From contig QCNH01000002.1 of the NCBI GenBank assembly GCA_003213275.1, positions 1-63,298 of the forward strand: a stretch of DNA of 63,298 nt, given 5' to 3'. Made by a program: the position numbers and the translations under genes. Positions 9,182 through 19,811 of the stretch are shown here, piece after piece (positions within the stretch are counted from its first letter, which is position 1; the number at the start of each line of letters is the position of its first letter). The stretch is from Prochlorococcus sp. AG-424-M03 (GTDB taxonomy: Bacteria; Cyanobacteriota; Cyanobacteriia; PCC-6307; Cyanobiaceae). The notes beneath the pieces were generated by a model, which made no database searches, was not told the DNA's origin, and was given only the letters and a program-made list of their open reading frames with translations.

Positions 9182-10233
9182 AAAAAGATACCTCTAATTC
9201 TTTTAAGACTGAAAAAGGAATTGAAGTAACTTTTGAAGAACTTCATATTCGTCACATTAACCTTTTAATAGATATCAAAAATAAGAAATTGAATAATTGG
9301 TTTTTAAAGATGGCAATTATTAATACCTTTGATGACTTAAAATTATTTTTAAATAATCTTAAGAAAAATAAAAATAAATGCATAATTGCCATCTGTGAAA
9401 ACAAAATCATTGGTTATTTGAATATTTTTCCTTTGAATAAAAAAGAGACTTGCCTAAAAATATCTAAGCCAAAGTTAATTAACAAGAACTGTTCTTTAAC
9501 AGAGAAACAATTAATTTTAGGATTGATAAAAAAATCTATCTGCATAACAGACATCAAAACTTCAAGTTGGATAATTAACGCGGATATAAACAATATTGAC
9601 CTTATATCAACCTCAAGAGAATTAGGATTTCAACCGTTAGGTGAGATAATACTTTGGGATGGTTGTGATCAAAATAAATCTATAAAGCAAAATACCCAAG
9701 GTTATCCCTCAATTAATGAATTCCAAAAAATTAGTAAGCAAAATATATTGAAAATAGTAAATTTCATAAGATCAAATCAATCGCCTTTAATTAGAAATAT
9801 TTTAGATTTTGATCAAGACGATATTCTTAAAAGAAACAACTCTAAAAGTGGTGCCTTAATATATGAAGATTCTGTTTTATGTACAGTTTTAAAAGATATT
9901 AATTATCAAGAGGAAGAAATTTATACTTTAACCATAAGTAGATATTGGGATAATAGATTCAATAATATTTTAAAAGAATTTATAAAAAGTTTTTTTGTAA
10001 AAGCTCCGATCCCTAGTCTAAAAACATATAAAGAGAATATTCAAGTAAATACCTTTCTCGACGAATGTAACCTAAAAGAAAAAAATCAAGAAATTATTCT
10101 TATCAGAAACACAATAATAAAGAATGAAGCCAAACAAATAAATAAAATTAATCAATCTTTGGAATCAATCTTTGACAAATTAAATCCACAAGGTAATCCA
10201 TATCCATCTCCTTTTCCATTAAAAACAAAGTGA
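9178..10233 (+). CDS. conserved hypothetical protein, possible GNAT-like acyltransferase
   Basis: Overlaps the upstream gene by 4 bp (ATGA); [19 protein letters not shown] resembles a GNAT strand. Confidence 0.55.
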   Translation: MKKDTSNSFKTEKGIEVTFEELHIRHINLLIDIKNKKLNNWFLKMAIINTFDDLKLFLNNLKKNKNKCIIAICENKIIGYLNIFPLNKKETCLKISKPKLINKNCSLTEKQLILGLIKKSICITDIKTSSWIINADINNIDLISTSRELGFQPLGEIILWDGCDQNKSIKQNTQGYPSINEFQKISKQNILKIVNFIRSNQSPLIRNILDFDQDDILKRNNSKSGALIYEDSVLCTVLKDINYQEEEIYTLTISRYWDNRFNNILKEFIKSFFVKAPIPSLKTYKENIQVNTFLDECNLKEKNQEIILIRNTIIKNEAKQINKINQSLESIFDKLNPQGNPYPSPFPLKTK

Positions 10234-10691
10234 AATTTTGTAAACCTAAACCCAGGTCAATTTTAAGTTTGGATGTAGGTAAGAAAAGAATAGGATTGGC
10301 TTATTGTGATCCCCTATGCATAACATCAAATATTCTTCCAGCAGTAAAAAGGTTTAAAAATAATCAAGAGCTTAAAATTATTAGACATCATATAGATGAA
10401 TTTAATTTGACTGGTTTTATTGTTGGCCTTCCACTTGATGAGGAAGGTAAAATGACCCCTCAAGCTATTGACTGTAAAAATTACGGTCAATTACTTTCAA
10501 ATGAATTAAATCTTCCATTTTCTTACGTAAATGAACATAGTTCAACATGGGAATCTTCAAATAGATTTGGAATTAAAAAAGACAAATCTGGATTGATTGA
10601 TAGTTATTCAGCAAAAGTAATACTTGAGCAATGGATCGAAGAAGGTCCTGAAATAGAAGAATTAGCTGGTAAAGGTCATATAAAATATTAG
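10230..10691 (+). CDS. ruvX: YqgF/RuvX family putative Holliday junction resolvase
   Basis: [45 protein letters not shown] start overlapping the upstream TGA. Confidence 0.92.
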   Translation: MKFCKPKPRSILSLDVGKKRIGLAYCDPLCITSNILPAVKRFKNNQELKIIRHHIDEFNLTGFIVGLPLDEEGKMTPQAIDCKNYGQLLSNELNLPFSYVNEHSSTWESSNRFGIKKDKSGLIDSYSAKVILEQWIEEGPEIEELAGKGHIKY

Positions 10692-10718
10692 TATTAAAAT
10701 GAATTAGACTATTTTTAA

Positions 10719-11255
10719 ATGAAAGAAACTAACTCAAATGATAATTATGAGGCTCAGACACTAATATTAAATGACTCAAATGGAAACGAGCTTTTTTGTT
10801 ATCTTGAACAGTTAGTAAATGTTGAAGGGGAAGAATATGCTTTATTAACACCAGTTGATACTCCAGTAAGTCTTTTCAAGATAAATGAAAAAGATGAACC
10901 TGAACTAATTGAGAAAATAGATAAAAATGAACAAATACTAAAAAATGCTGAAGCCGTTCTTCAAGAACATGATTTAAGACTTATCAGATCAGCAGTTACA
11001 TTAACAGTATCAGGAGAACTTGAAGAACCAATTTACGATGAATTAGAAGAAGATTACATCGATGATGATAGCGAGAGTTATGAATTGCTTGTTAACTTTA
11101 ATCTTTTTGACCAAGAATATGGCTTATATATTCCACTAGATCCTTTTTTTATTGTGGGTAAATTAAAAGACAAAGGAGCCATATTAATTGAAGATGATGA
11201 GTTTGATAAAATTCAACCTTTGATTGAATCTGAGCTTGAAAAAAGTAGTTCTTAA
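10719..11255 (+). CDS. DUF3727 protein
   Basis: Acidic protein with two related DUF1292-like segments (FCYLEQLVNVEGEEYALLTPVD...YELLVNFNLFDQEYGLYIPLDP). Confidence 0.75.
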   Translation: MKETNSNDNYEAQTLILNDSNGNELFCYLEQLVNVEGEEYALLTPVDTPVSLFKINEKDEPELIEKIDKNEQILKNAEAVLQEHDLRLIRSAVTLTVSGELEEPIYDELEEDYIDDDSESYELLVNFNLFDQEYGLYIPLDPFFIVGKLKDKGAILIEDDEFDKIQPLIESELEKSSS

Positions 11256-11260
11256 AATTA

Positions 11261-11755
11261 ATGAGATCTATCCTAAAAGTCAATTGGGATTCAAATTTAC
11301 CAATATATGAGATTTCTCAATCTGAATTACAAAAAAAAGGAATTCATTGTTTATTAATTGATGTTGATGGGACTCTAGTAAATAGAAACTCAACTAAGGT
11401 ACCAAAAGCTGTAAAGAATTGGATCAGTGAATCTAAAAAACTGTTCTCCTTATATCTAATAAGTAATAATCCATCAAAAAAAAGAATCGCGAAAATAGCA
11501 GAAGAATTAAATTTAAGATACAAATACAATGCTTCAAAACCAAGAAAAAGAGTAATTCTGAAGGCTATCAAAGAAGTAAATTATGAAGTAAAAAATATAG
11601 CCATTATTGGCGATAGAATTTTTACAGATATTATTGTTGGAAATAGATGTAATATAAAAACAATATTAGTTAAGCGATTAAAAAGAGATGGCTTGCCTAT
11701 TAAATTTAATTTAACTTTGACAATAGAAAAATTAATTTCTCTTTTTATAAAATGA
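11261..11755 (+). CDS. YqeG family HAD-type phosphatase
   Basis: [41 protein letters not shown]. Confidence 0.9.
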   Translation: MRSILKVNWDSNLPIYEISQSELQKKGIHCLLIDVDGTLVNRNSTKVPKAVKNWISESKKLFSLYLISNNPSKKRIAKIAEELNLRYKYNASKPRKRVILKAIKEVNYEVKNIAIIGDRIFTDIIVGNRCNIKTILVKRLKRDGLPIKFNLTLTIEKLISLFIK

Positions 11756-12834
11756 AAACTTGGGTTATAAAAATTGGTACTAGTATTTTAAGAGGAACAG
11801 AGGAAAAATCTACTGAAGAAGTTATTGCAACCCTTTGTAGATCCTTTACAAGTTTTATTTCTAAAGGAAACAAATTAATTTTAGTAACTAGTGGAGCCGT
11901 TGGATTAGGTTGTCAAAAATTAAATATTAAAACAAGACCAAATGATTTAAGTACTCTTCAAGCTACTGCGGCAGTAGGCCAAGTTAATTTAATGACTTTA
12001 TACGATAAAATATTTAATAAATTAGGTCACAATATTGCTCAAATTTTAATCACAAAAGCTGACTTTAATTCCCGAGAATCATTCAATAACGCTTCTAAAA
12101 CCTTAAAAAAATTAATTGATATGAATGTAATTCCAATAGTAAACGAAAATGATACCGTTGCAAATGAAGAGCTTAAATATGGAGACAATGACACACTTTC
12201 TGCCTTAGTTGCCTTAGCTATAAATGCTAATAAGCTTATTTTATTAACCGACATTGAAAATCTATATTCAAAAGATCCACGGAAGAATAAAGATGCCCTT
12301 CCTATTAAAGAGGTTTATAATAGTGAATTAAAAGAAATTAAAGATAGAAACACTCAAAACTCAAATAATGAATGGGGAACAGGAGGAATATCTACAAAAC
12401 TGATTTCTGCAGAAATAGCAACAAAAGGTGGGGTTGAAGTCCAACTAGTTGATGGAACGAATAATAAAAATTTAAATGAAATTTTTAATGATAATAAAAT
12501 TGGAACTTTATTTTATCCAGTTAAAAACCCTATAGGAAACAAAAAAAGTTGGCTTTCTCATGCAATTCAAACAGTTGGAAAAATCACTTTAGATGATGGA
12601 GCTTTTTTTGCAATTAAGAAAAAAGGTGCCTCACTTTTAGCGGTTGGTGTTAAAAATGTAGAAGGAAACTTTACGGTTAATCAAGCAGTTCAAATCGTAA
12701 ATATAGATGATAAAGAAGTTGCAAAAGGTTTAGTATCAATAAGTAGTGACAAACTAAGAAGTATGTTAAGTAATACAGAAAATAATAATTCCTCGATAAT
12801 TGTCGTACACAGAGATTATCTAGCTCTCTCTTAG
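11752..12834 (+). CDS. proB: glutamate 5-kinase
   Basis: [50 protein letters not shown]-terminal PUA domain. Confidence 0.96.
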   Translation: MKTWVIKIGTSILRGTEEKSTEEVIATLCRSFTSFISKGNKLILVTSGAVGLGCQKLNIKTRPNDLSTLQATAAVGQVNLMTLYDKIFNKLGHNIAQILITKADFNSRESFNNASKTLKKLIDMNVIPIVNENDTVANEELKYGDNDTLSALVALAINANKLILLTDIENLYSKDPRKNKDALPIKEVYNSELKEIKDRNTQNSNNEWGTGGISTKLISAEIATKGGVEVQLVDGTNNKNLNEIFNDNKIGTLFYPVKNPIGNKKSWLSHAIQTVGKITLDDGAFFAIKKKGASLLAVGVKNVEGNFTVNQAVQIVNIDDKEVAKGLVSISSDKLRSMLSNTENNNSSIIVVHRDYLALS

Positions 12835-12854
12835 AAAAAAATCAAACCTGAAAA

Positions 12855-13889
12855 ATGCTTTTAAGTGACTTAGTTGATCTAATTAAAAAAGGAAATTCAA
12901 ATTTCATTAGTGCCAATATTGTTGAAGATTTAAATATAGAGGATGCTGCATCATTAGATGAAGCAAGAAATTATCAAATATCTTTTTTAGAAGAAAATAA
13001 TATCCTTAAAGAAACATTAGATCAAACCAAAGCATCAGCAATAATAACTTCCAACAACAATGCAATAGTTAGTGCACTAAAGAAACTCAAAATTTCTAAC
13101 ATAATTGTTAAAAATCCAAGAATTGCATTTGCAGAAGTATTGAATTGTTTATATAAAACTATCAACTTTAAGCCAGGAATTCATGTTTCAGCCGTTATAG
13201 ACAAAACGGTAATAATTGGATCAGATTGCCATATTGGACCTAATGTCTACATAGGAGAAAATACTGTAATTGGTAATAATAATTATATTCTTCCTGGAAC
13301 ATCAATTTTAGGAAATGTTCGAATAGGAGATAATAATATAATTCATCCAAATTGTGTTATTTACGAAAATACCACTCTAAAAAATAATTGTGTAATTAAT
13401 TCAAATTCTGTTATTGGATCAGAGGGATTTGGTTTTATTCCTAAAGATGGCAAATGGGTAAAGATGCCTCAGAAAGGTGGTGTAAAAATAATGAGTTTTG
13501 TAGAAATTGGAACGAATTGTTGCATTGATAGGCCCGCAGTGGGTTTTACTTTTATTGATGAAGGAACAAAGTTAGATAATTTAATACAAATAGGTCATGG
13601 AGTTAAAATTGGCAAGAATTGCGCATTTGCTGCTCAAGTTGGCATCGCTGGAGGAGCAAAAATTGGAGATGGAGTTATTTTGGCAGGGCAAGTAGGAGTT
13701 AATAATAGAGTAAAAGTTGGAAATAATGTTATAGCGAGTTCTAAATGCGGGATCCATTGTGACATAGATGATGGCAAGGTAATTAGTGGTTTCCCCGCAA
13801 TGGATAATAAATCATGGCTAAGGAGTTCAAGTATTTTTAAAAAATTACCAGAATTAGCAAAAAAACTTAGACAATTAGACAAGCAATAA
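12855..13889 (+). CDS. lpxD: UDP-3-O-acylglucosamine N-acyltransferase
   Basis: Left-handed beta-helix hexapeptide repeats; DNLIQIGHGVKIGKNCAFAAQVGIAGGAKIGD. Confidence 0.94.
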   Translation: MLLSDLVDLIKKGNSNFISANIVEDLNIEDAASLDEARNYQISFLEENNILKETLDQTKASAIITSNNNAIVSALKKLKISNIIVKNPRIAFAEVLNCLYKTINFKPGIHVSAVIDKTVIIGSDCHIGPNVYIGENTVIGNNNYILPGTSILGNVRIGDNNIIHPNCVIYENTTLKNNCVINSNSVIGSEGFGFIPKDGKWVKMPQKGGVKIMSFVEIGTNCCIDRPAVGFTFIDEGTKLDNLIQIGHGVKIGKNCAFAAQVGIAGGAKIGDGVILAGQVGVNNRVKVGNNVIASSKCGIHCDIDDGKVISGFPAMDNKSWLRSSSIFKKLPELAKKLRQLDKQ

Positions 13890-13917
13890 TTTATTGTTCT
13901 ATTAAACAAAATTTTAA

Positions 13918-14991
13918 ATGAAAAAATATAAGATTGTTTTATTGCCAGGCGATGGGATTGGGCCAGAGATTTCAGAAGTTTCAAAAAAAGTTTTAATAAA
14001 GCTTTCCAAAAAACATAATTTCGATATTGAGATTATTGAGAAATCATTTGGAGGGATAGCTTATGAAAAATATGGAACTCCTGCTCCAGATGAGACCCTA
14101 GAACAATGCAAGAAAAGTGATGCAGTACTTTTGGCATGTGTTGGAGATATTAAATATGACTCTCTTGCAAGAGAATTAAGACCAGAAAGTGGTTTACTTA
14201 AGTTAAGATCTGCTCTAAACCTTTTTGCAAATATAAGGCCTGTTAAAATAAGAAAATCTCTTATAGATGCAAGTACATTAAAAAAAGAAATTGTTGAGAA
14301 TGTAGATCTTATTGTTGTAAGAGAATTAATAGGCGGTATTTATTTCGGAGAACCAAGAGGACATATAACAAATACAAAAATCCCAAAAGCTTTCAACACA
14401 ATGGTTTATGATTCGTCCGAAATCGAGAGAATAACTGAAATAGCAATAAAAATTGCTAACCAAAGAAATAAAAAAATATGTTCTGTGGATAAATCAAACG
14501 TTCTGGAGGTTAGTCAATTGTGGCGAGATACAGTTTTAAATATCACGTCAAAAGATAAAAATATATCTATAAGCAATATGTACGTTGATAATGCAGCAAT
14601 GCAATTAGTCAGAGATCCTAGCCAATTTGATGTGATATTAACTAGTAATTTATTTGGTGATATTTTAAGTGATTTAGCAGCAATGTTAACTGGTTCTATT
14701 GGTATGCTTCCATCTGCATCTCTAAACAATAATGGTCCAGGAGTTTTTGAACCTGTTCATGGTTCAGCTCCTGATATAGCTGGTAAAAACATAGCAAATC
14801 CTATCGCAATGCTTTTATCCGCTTCAATGATGTTGAAGATTGGATTAAATGAAGAAGAAGCCGCAGAAAATTTAGAAACTGCTGTTGATAAAGTTTTGTC
14901 TAAAGGATTTAGAACAGCAGATTTATATGATGGGTATTCCGAAGTATTATCTTGCAGTGAAATTGGAGATAAAATAATAGATGAAATTTAA
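13918..14991 (+). CDS. leuB: 3-isopropylmalate dehydrogenase
   Basis: VLLPGDGIGPEI, VRELIGGIYFGEPRG, TSNLFGDILSDLAAMLTGSIGMLPSASL, EPVHGSAPDIAGK. Confidence 0.97.
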   Translation: MKKYKIVLLPGDGIGPEISEVSKKVLIKLSKKHNFDIEIIEKSFGGIAYEKYGTPAPDETLEQCKKSDAVLLACVGDIKYDSLARELRPESGLLKLRSALNLFANIRPVKIRKSLIDASTLKKEIVENVDLIVVRELIGGIYFGEPRGHITNTKIPKAFNTMVYDSSEIERITEIAIKIANQRNKKICSVDKSNVLEVSQLWRDTVLNITSKDKNISISNMYVDNAAMQLVRDPSQFDVILTSNLFGDILSDLAAMLTGSIGMLPSASLNNNGPGVFEPVHGSAPDIAGKNIANPIAMLLSASMMLKIGLNEEEAAENLETAVDKVLSKGFRTADLYDGYSEVLSCSEIGDKIIDEI

Positions 14992-15079
14992 AAAAAATTA
15001 ATAAATAAAAAAATATTTTTAAGTTGAACATAAAGTTGGCATATGACCTGTCAGAATCATTAGATATTGTTTTTAAAAA

Positions 15080-15979
15080 ATGTCAAAACTTCATCCAGTA
15101 GTTGCTGTAACAGGATCTTCAGGAGCAGGAACAAGTACAGTAAAAAGAGCCTTTGAGCATATTTTTGCGAGAGAAGATATTGTTCCAGCAGTTGTAGAAG
15201 GAGATAGTTACCACAGATTTGAAAGAATACCTATGAAAAAAGCTATGGCAGAGGCTCTTTCAAAAGGTGAAAATTTTTCTCACTTTGGTCCAGAGGCTAA
15301 TCTTTTTGACAAGCTAGAAGAACTTTTTAAAATCTATGGTGAAACTGGAGGAGGAAAGAAAAGATATTATTTACATAGTCCCGAAGAAGCGCAAGAACAT
15401 AATACAAGACTTGGAACGTCCCTAGAACCAGGGCAATTTACTCCATGGGAAGATATTCCTAAGGGAACAGACGTACTTTTTTATGAAGGTTTACATGGCG
15501 GAGTAGAAGGTGATGGATACAATGTGGCATCTTATGCTGATTTACTTGTTGGAGTTGTTCCGATAACAAATTTAGAGTGGATTCAAAAAATACATAGAGA
15601 TAATGCAGAAAGAGGTTACTCAGCTGAAACCATTGTTGATACAATATTGAGAAGAATGCCTGATTATATAAATCATATTTGTCCACAATTCAGTAAAACC
15701 GATATTAATTTCCAAAGAATCCCCACAATTGACACTTCAAATCCTTTCATATGCAGGAATATTCCAACTCCTGATGAGAGCTTTGTGATCATACATTTCA
15801 GAAAAGGGGCAAGAGAGAAATGGGGAATTGATTTTCAATACTTGCTTGGAATGATTCACGATTCATTTATGTCAAGTCCAACCAGTATTGTTGTAAATGG
15901 AGGAAAAATGGGTTTCGCAATGGAACTTATTCTTACTCCAATAATCCATAAAATGATTGAGGATAAAAATAAAGGATAA
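15080..15979 (+). CDS. prk: phosphoribulokinase (PrkB-type)
   Basis: VVAVTGSSGAGTSTVKRAFEHIF, VEGDSYHRF, VLFYEGLHGG, VINGGKMGFAMELILTP-like C-terminus. Confidence 0.95.
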   Translation: MSKLHPVVAVTGSSGAGTSTVKRAFEHIFAREDIVPAVVEGDSYHRFERIPMKKAMAEALSKGENFSHFGPEANLFDKLEELFKIYGETGGGKKRYYLHSPEEAQEHNTRLGTSLEPGQFTPWEDIPKGTDVLFYEGLHGGVEGDGYNVASYADLLVGVVPITNLEWIQKIHRDNAERGYSAETIVDTILRRMPDYINHICPQFSKTDINFQRIPTIDTSNPFICRNIPTPDESFVIIHFRKGAREKWGIDFQYLLGMIHDSFMSSPTSIVVNGGKMGFAMELILTPIIHKMIEDKNKG

Positions 15980-16117
15980 TTTATTGTCGACTATCAACTC
16001 AAAATAATATATTTTTCAAACTTTAAGGCGTTTCTAATCAACAAAATCTCAAATTTTTATATATCTTTCTTGATAAAAGTACCTTACTTAGATTTAAATA
16101 GAAAAAAAGGTAACGTT

Positions 16118-16999
16118 GTGTCATTAATCGACTGGTTTGCCGCAAGGCGTAAAGATCAATTTGTTGGGAAAGTTTCGCAAGATACTGACGAAGGAGATGG
16201 TTTGTGGGTTAAATGTTCAGAATGTTCGCAAGTAGCTTATAGAAAAGACCTTATTTCAAATTTCAATGTTTGTAGTAATTGTGGACACCACAATAGGATT
16301 AATAGCGATGAAAGGATAAATATAATTGCTGATAAAAATTCGTTTCAAGAGTTTGATAGTTCACTAAGTCCTACGGATCCTTTAGGTTTTAAAGATAGAA
16401 GGTCTTATGCTGATCGAATTAAAGAAAGTCAAGCAGGTACAGGCTTAAGGGATGGTGTCATAACAGGTTTTTGTTCTGTAAATTCAATGCCTTTAGCATT
16501 AGCTGTTATGGATTTTAGATTTATGGGAGGATCCATGGGTTCAGTAGTTGGTGAAAAAATTACAAGAATAATTGAGAGAGCAACTTTAGAAAATTACCCA
16601 ATTCTTATTGTTTGTGCATCGGGTGGGGCAAGGATGCAAGAAGGAATGTTAAGTCTCATGCAAATGGCAAAAATATCGGGAGCACTTAAAAAACATAAAG
16701 AAAAGAATCTTCTATATATGCCATTATTAACTCATCCAACCACTGGAGGGGTAACAGCCAGCTTTGCGATGTTAGGTGATTTAATATTGGCGGAACCTAA
16801 AGCTCTTATTGGATTTGCTGGAAGAAGGGTTATAGAACAAACATTAAGAGAAAAATTACCCGATAATTTTCAAACAGCTGAATATCTGCTTGAGCATGGT
16901 TTTGTTGATGTAATAGTTAAAAGGAAAGATCTCAAGGATACTTTGACTAAAATTTTAAAAATTCATGGTGTAAAAGAACTTGCAAAAGCAAATATATAA
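16118..16999 (+). CDS. accD: acetyl-CoA carboxylase carboxyltransferase subunit beta
   Basis: [14 protein letters not shown], zinc ribbon CSECSQ...[31 protein letters not shown]. The ORF track starts at 16070; GTG 16118 (SLIDWF) is the likelier start. Confidence 0.94.
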   Translation: MSLIDWFAARRKDQFVGKVSQDTDEGDGLWVKCSECSQVAYRKDLISNFNVCSNCGHHNRINSDERINIIADKNSFQEFDSSLSPTDPLGFKDRRSYADRIKESQAGTGLRDGVITGFCSVNSMPLALAVMDFRFMGGSMGSVVGEKITRIIERATLENYPILIVCASGGARMQEGMLSLMQMAKISGALKKHKEKNLLYMPLLTHPTTGGVTASFAMLGDLILAEPKALIGFAGRRVIEQTLREKLPDNFQTAEYLLEHGFVDVIVKRKDLKDTLTKILKIHGVKELAKANI

Positions 17000-17000
17000 A

Positions 17001-17393
17001 ATGAGAATTATTTCAAATTTCTTTTATTTTTCTTTAACCCTTTTATTTTTTATTTTAAATTTTGCTCCATATTCTTATGGTATTGGAAATGTTGATTGGG
17101 TCCTCCTAAAAGAGAATAATGAAGGGAAAGAATGGCTTGATAAAGGCAGTATTAAGCCCCTTCCAAATGGTGAAATAAGTGTTTTAACAAAGTTTTTTAA
17201 AAATCCTACTAAATCTGATGATGATGGAGAGTTATCACTTTATGTAATGAGAATTAATTGCGATGAAAAAAAGTTCAAAGATACTTCCATAAATGGAATT
17301 CCTCAATTCAATTCAAAATGGCAAACTTCTAATAATGATGAACTTATAGATGTTGTTATTGAGAACAGCTGTTCAGAGTTTATTAATGGATAA
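17001..17393 (+). CDS. small secreted protein, surface-adhesin-E-like pattern
   Basis: Signal peptide-like N-terminus; VDWVLLKENNEGKEWLDKGSIKPLPNGEISVLTKF; ATG 17001 is likelier than the track start at 16980. Confidence 0.6.
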   Translation: MRIISNFFYFSLTLLFFILNFAPYSYGIGNVDWVLLKENNEGKEWLDKGSIKPLPNGEISVLTKFFKNPTKSDDDGELSLYVMRINCDEKKFKDTSINGIPQFNSKWQTSNNDELIDVVIENSCSEFING

Positions 17394-17395
17394 GA

Positions 17396-18493
17396 ATGAA
17401 TACTAAAAATAAAAAATTAAAAATAGCAGTAGCTGGACTTGGATTTGGTAAAAAAGTTCATTTAGAGGCATTAAAAGAGTCTGATTACTTAACTCCTGTA
17501 GCTATTTATCATTACGAAAAGAAGCAAAAATCGATATTAGAAAAAGAAACGGGCTTAGATTTTTTTCATGATTGGGATGACTTAGTTAAATCTCCAGAAA
17601 TTGATGGGATTATTATTGCTACCCCTCCTGAATCAAGATTTAAATTAGCAAAAAGCGCGCTAAAGAACAATAAAAATTTGCTACTAGAAAAACCCGTTTC
17701 AATATCGTCCCTTGAAATAGAAGAACTTCAGAGAATATCTTTGAGTAATAACTTAAGCGTATGTGTTGATTTTGAATATAGAGCAGTGCCCCTTTTTCTT
17801 CAGACAAAAAAACTTCTTGATGAAAATATTTTAGGAGAAATATATTTAGTCAAATTAGATTGGTTAATGGGTAGCAGGTCCGATCCTAAAAGAGCTTGGA
17901 ATTGGTATTCTTTGGAAAAAAAAGGTGGAGGAGTTATTGGCGCCTTGGGTACTCATGCATTCGACATGTTGAATTGGTTTTTTGGAGAATCAATAAATGT
18001 ATCTGGTAAGTTAGTAACATCAATCAAAAAAAGACCTTTACCTAATTCATCTGATTTAAATGATGTTACTAGTGAGGATGTTTGTCTCGCCAATATTGAA
18101 ATATCACACTATAACTCCAATCCTATTCCATGTCAGGTATCTTTATCATCGATTTCTAAAAACGGTAGAGGATTTAGTTTAGAAATATATGGAAGCGAAG
18201 GTTCACTTATTCTTAAAAGTGAGAACCAAAAAGATTATGTCCATGGTTTTAATTTGAAATATTCAAACAACGAAAATAAAATACAAAATCTAACTGCAGA
18301 TTCAAATTTTAATTTTGAAAAAACATGGACAGATGGGAGAATAGCCCCAGTTTTAAGAATTCAAAATTTATGGGCTGAGAGTATTTTTAACAAAACACCT
18401 ATCATTCCAGGATTATGCGAAGGACTTGCCAGTCATAAAGTTTGCGAAGCCATAAGAGAATCTTCGAAAAACGGATTAAGAATCAAAATCTAA
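17396..18493 (+). CDS. Gfo/Idh/MocA family oxidoreductase
   Basis: IAVAGLGFGKKVHLEAL, ATPPESRFKLAKSAL, LLEKPVS, GGGVIGALGTHAFDMLNWFFG. Confidence 0.92.
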   Translation: MNTKNKKLKIAVAGLGFGKKVHLEALKESDYLTPVAIYHYEKKQKSILEKETGLDFFHDWDDLVKSPEIDGIIIATPPESRFKLAKSALKNNKNLLLEKPVSISSLEIEELQRISLSNNLSVCVDFEYRAVPLFLQTKKLLDENILGEIYLVKLDWLMGSRSDPKRAWNWYSLEKKGGGVIGALGTHAFDMLNWFFGESINVSGKLVTSIKKRPLPNSSDLNDVTSEDVCLANIEISHYNSNPIPCQVSLSSISKNGRGFSLEIYGSEGSLILKSENQKDYVHGFNLKYSNNENKIQNLTADSNFNFEKTWTDGRIAPVLRIQNLWAESIFNKTPIIPGLCEGLASHKVCEAIRESSKNGLRIKI

Positions 18494-18596
18494 GTCTATA
18501 CATTTATAAGTAGCAATTGTCACCCGATAAAGTATTAGATTGATTTTATTTTTTTTTCATATTCTGGAAAAATCAATTGAACTGAATTATTAAAGA

Positions 18597-19664
18597 ATGG
18601 CTTTAAATTATTACAAAAATGAGCTTAAAGAGAATGCTCAATTGCTGGCTTCTAAAGGAAAAGGGATATTAGCGGTAGATGAATCCACTAAAACAGTAGG
18701 TAAACGACTCGCTGGAATTGGCGTAGAGAATACTGAAGACAATAGGAAGGCATATAGAGGAATGCTTTTTACTACAGAAGGTCTTGGTAAATATATAAGT
18801 GGAGCAATCCTCTTCGAAGAAACTCTTTATCAGAATCACCAAGATGGTGAGTCAATGGTCAAGAAACTTAATGATTTAGGTATTATTCCAGGTATAAAGG
18901 TCGATAAAGGGCTAAATCCACTTCCTGGAGCGGGAGATGTAGAAACTTTTTGCTCTGGCCTAGATGGGTTAGTTGAAAGAGCAGCAAAATATTATGAACA
19001 AGGTGCAAGATTTGCAAAGTGGAGAGCCGTTCTGCAAATTACAAATGATGGTTGTCCTTCAAAACTATCAATTCAAGAGAATTCTTGGGGATTAGCAAGG
19101 TATGCAAGATCAGTTCAAGAATCTGGATTGGTACCAATTATTGAACCTGAAATTTTAATGGATGGCGACCATACTATTGAAAAGACTGCCGAAATCCAAG
19201 AAGAGGTAATAAAACAGGTTTATATTGCCTGTCAAACAAATGGAGTTTATCTAGAAGGGACTCTATTAAAACCTTCTATGACTGTTAATGGAGCAGATTG
19301 TCTAACAAAGGCTGATCCTATGAAAGTTGCTGAAATGACAATCAGAACTATGGAAAGATGCGTTCCTGCATCTGTTCCTGGAATAGTTTTCTTATCGGGA
19401 GGGTTAAGCGAAGAAGCGGCTTCTGTTTATCTAAATAATATGAACACTCTTTACAGGAAAGCTTTATGGAATGTTTCATTCTCCTATGGAAGAGCATTAC
19501 AGCACTCATGCTTAAAGGCCTGGAGAGGAAGCGACGTTGAAGGAGGTCAAAAAGCATTAATAGCAAGGGCTCAAGCAAACTCTGAAGCTTCAAAAGGTGC
19601 CTACGTAGCAGGATCTCAACCTTCATCTGATGAACAATTGTTTGTGGCAGGATACACTTACTAA
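18597..19664 (+). CDS. class I fructose-bisphosphate aldolase (eukaryote/plastid type)
   Basis: KGILAVDESTKTVGKRLAGIGVENTEDNRKAYR, FAKWRAVLQI, LEGTLLKPSM, FLSGGLSEEAA. Confidence 0.96.
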   Translation: MALNYYKNELKENAQLLASKGKGILAVDESTKTVGKRLAGIGVENTEDNRKAYRGMLFTTEGLGKYISGAILFEETLYQNHQDGESMVKKLNDLGIIPGIKVDKGLNPLPGAGDVETFCSGLDGLVERAAKYYEQGARFAKWRAVLQITNDGCPSKLSIQENSWGLARYARSVQESGLVPIIEPEILMDGDHTIEKTAEIQEEVIKQVYIACQTNGVYLEGTLLKPSMTVNGADCLTKADPMKVAEMTIRTMERCVPASVPGIVFLSGGLSEEAASVYLNNMNTLYRKALWNVSFSYGRALQHSCLKAWRGSDVEGGQKALIARAQANSEASKGAYVAGSQPSSDEQLFVAGYTY

Positions 19665-19811
19665 CTAAAAAATAATGAAAATATTCTCTGGGTCATAAAA
19701 TAAGTTTCTTTAATTTAGTATTTTGTATATCTAATGACGTGACATTTGATACCTCTTTATACTAAACTCTCGGAAACATATGCTTTATATAGCATTTAAC
19801 TTATTTTAATT

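Noticed and set aside
16070-16117. N-terminal extension of AccD in the ORF track
   Set aside because: The conserved AccD start (SLIDWF) begins at GTG 16118; upstream residues look like leader read-through.
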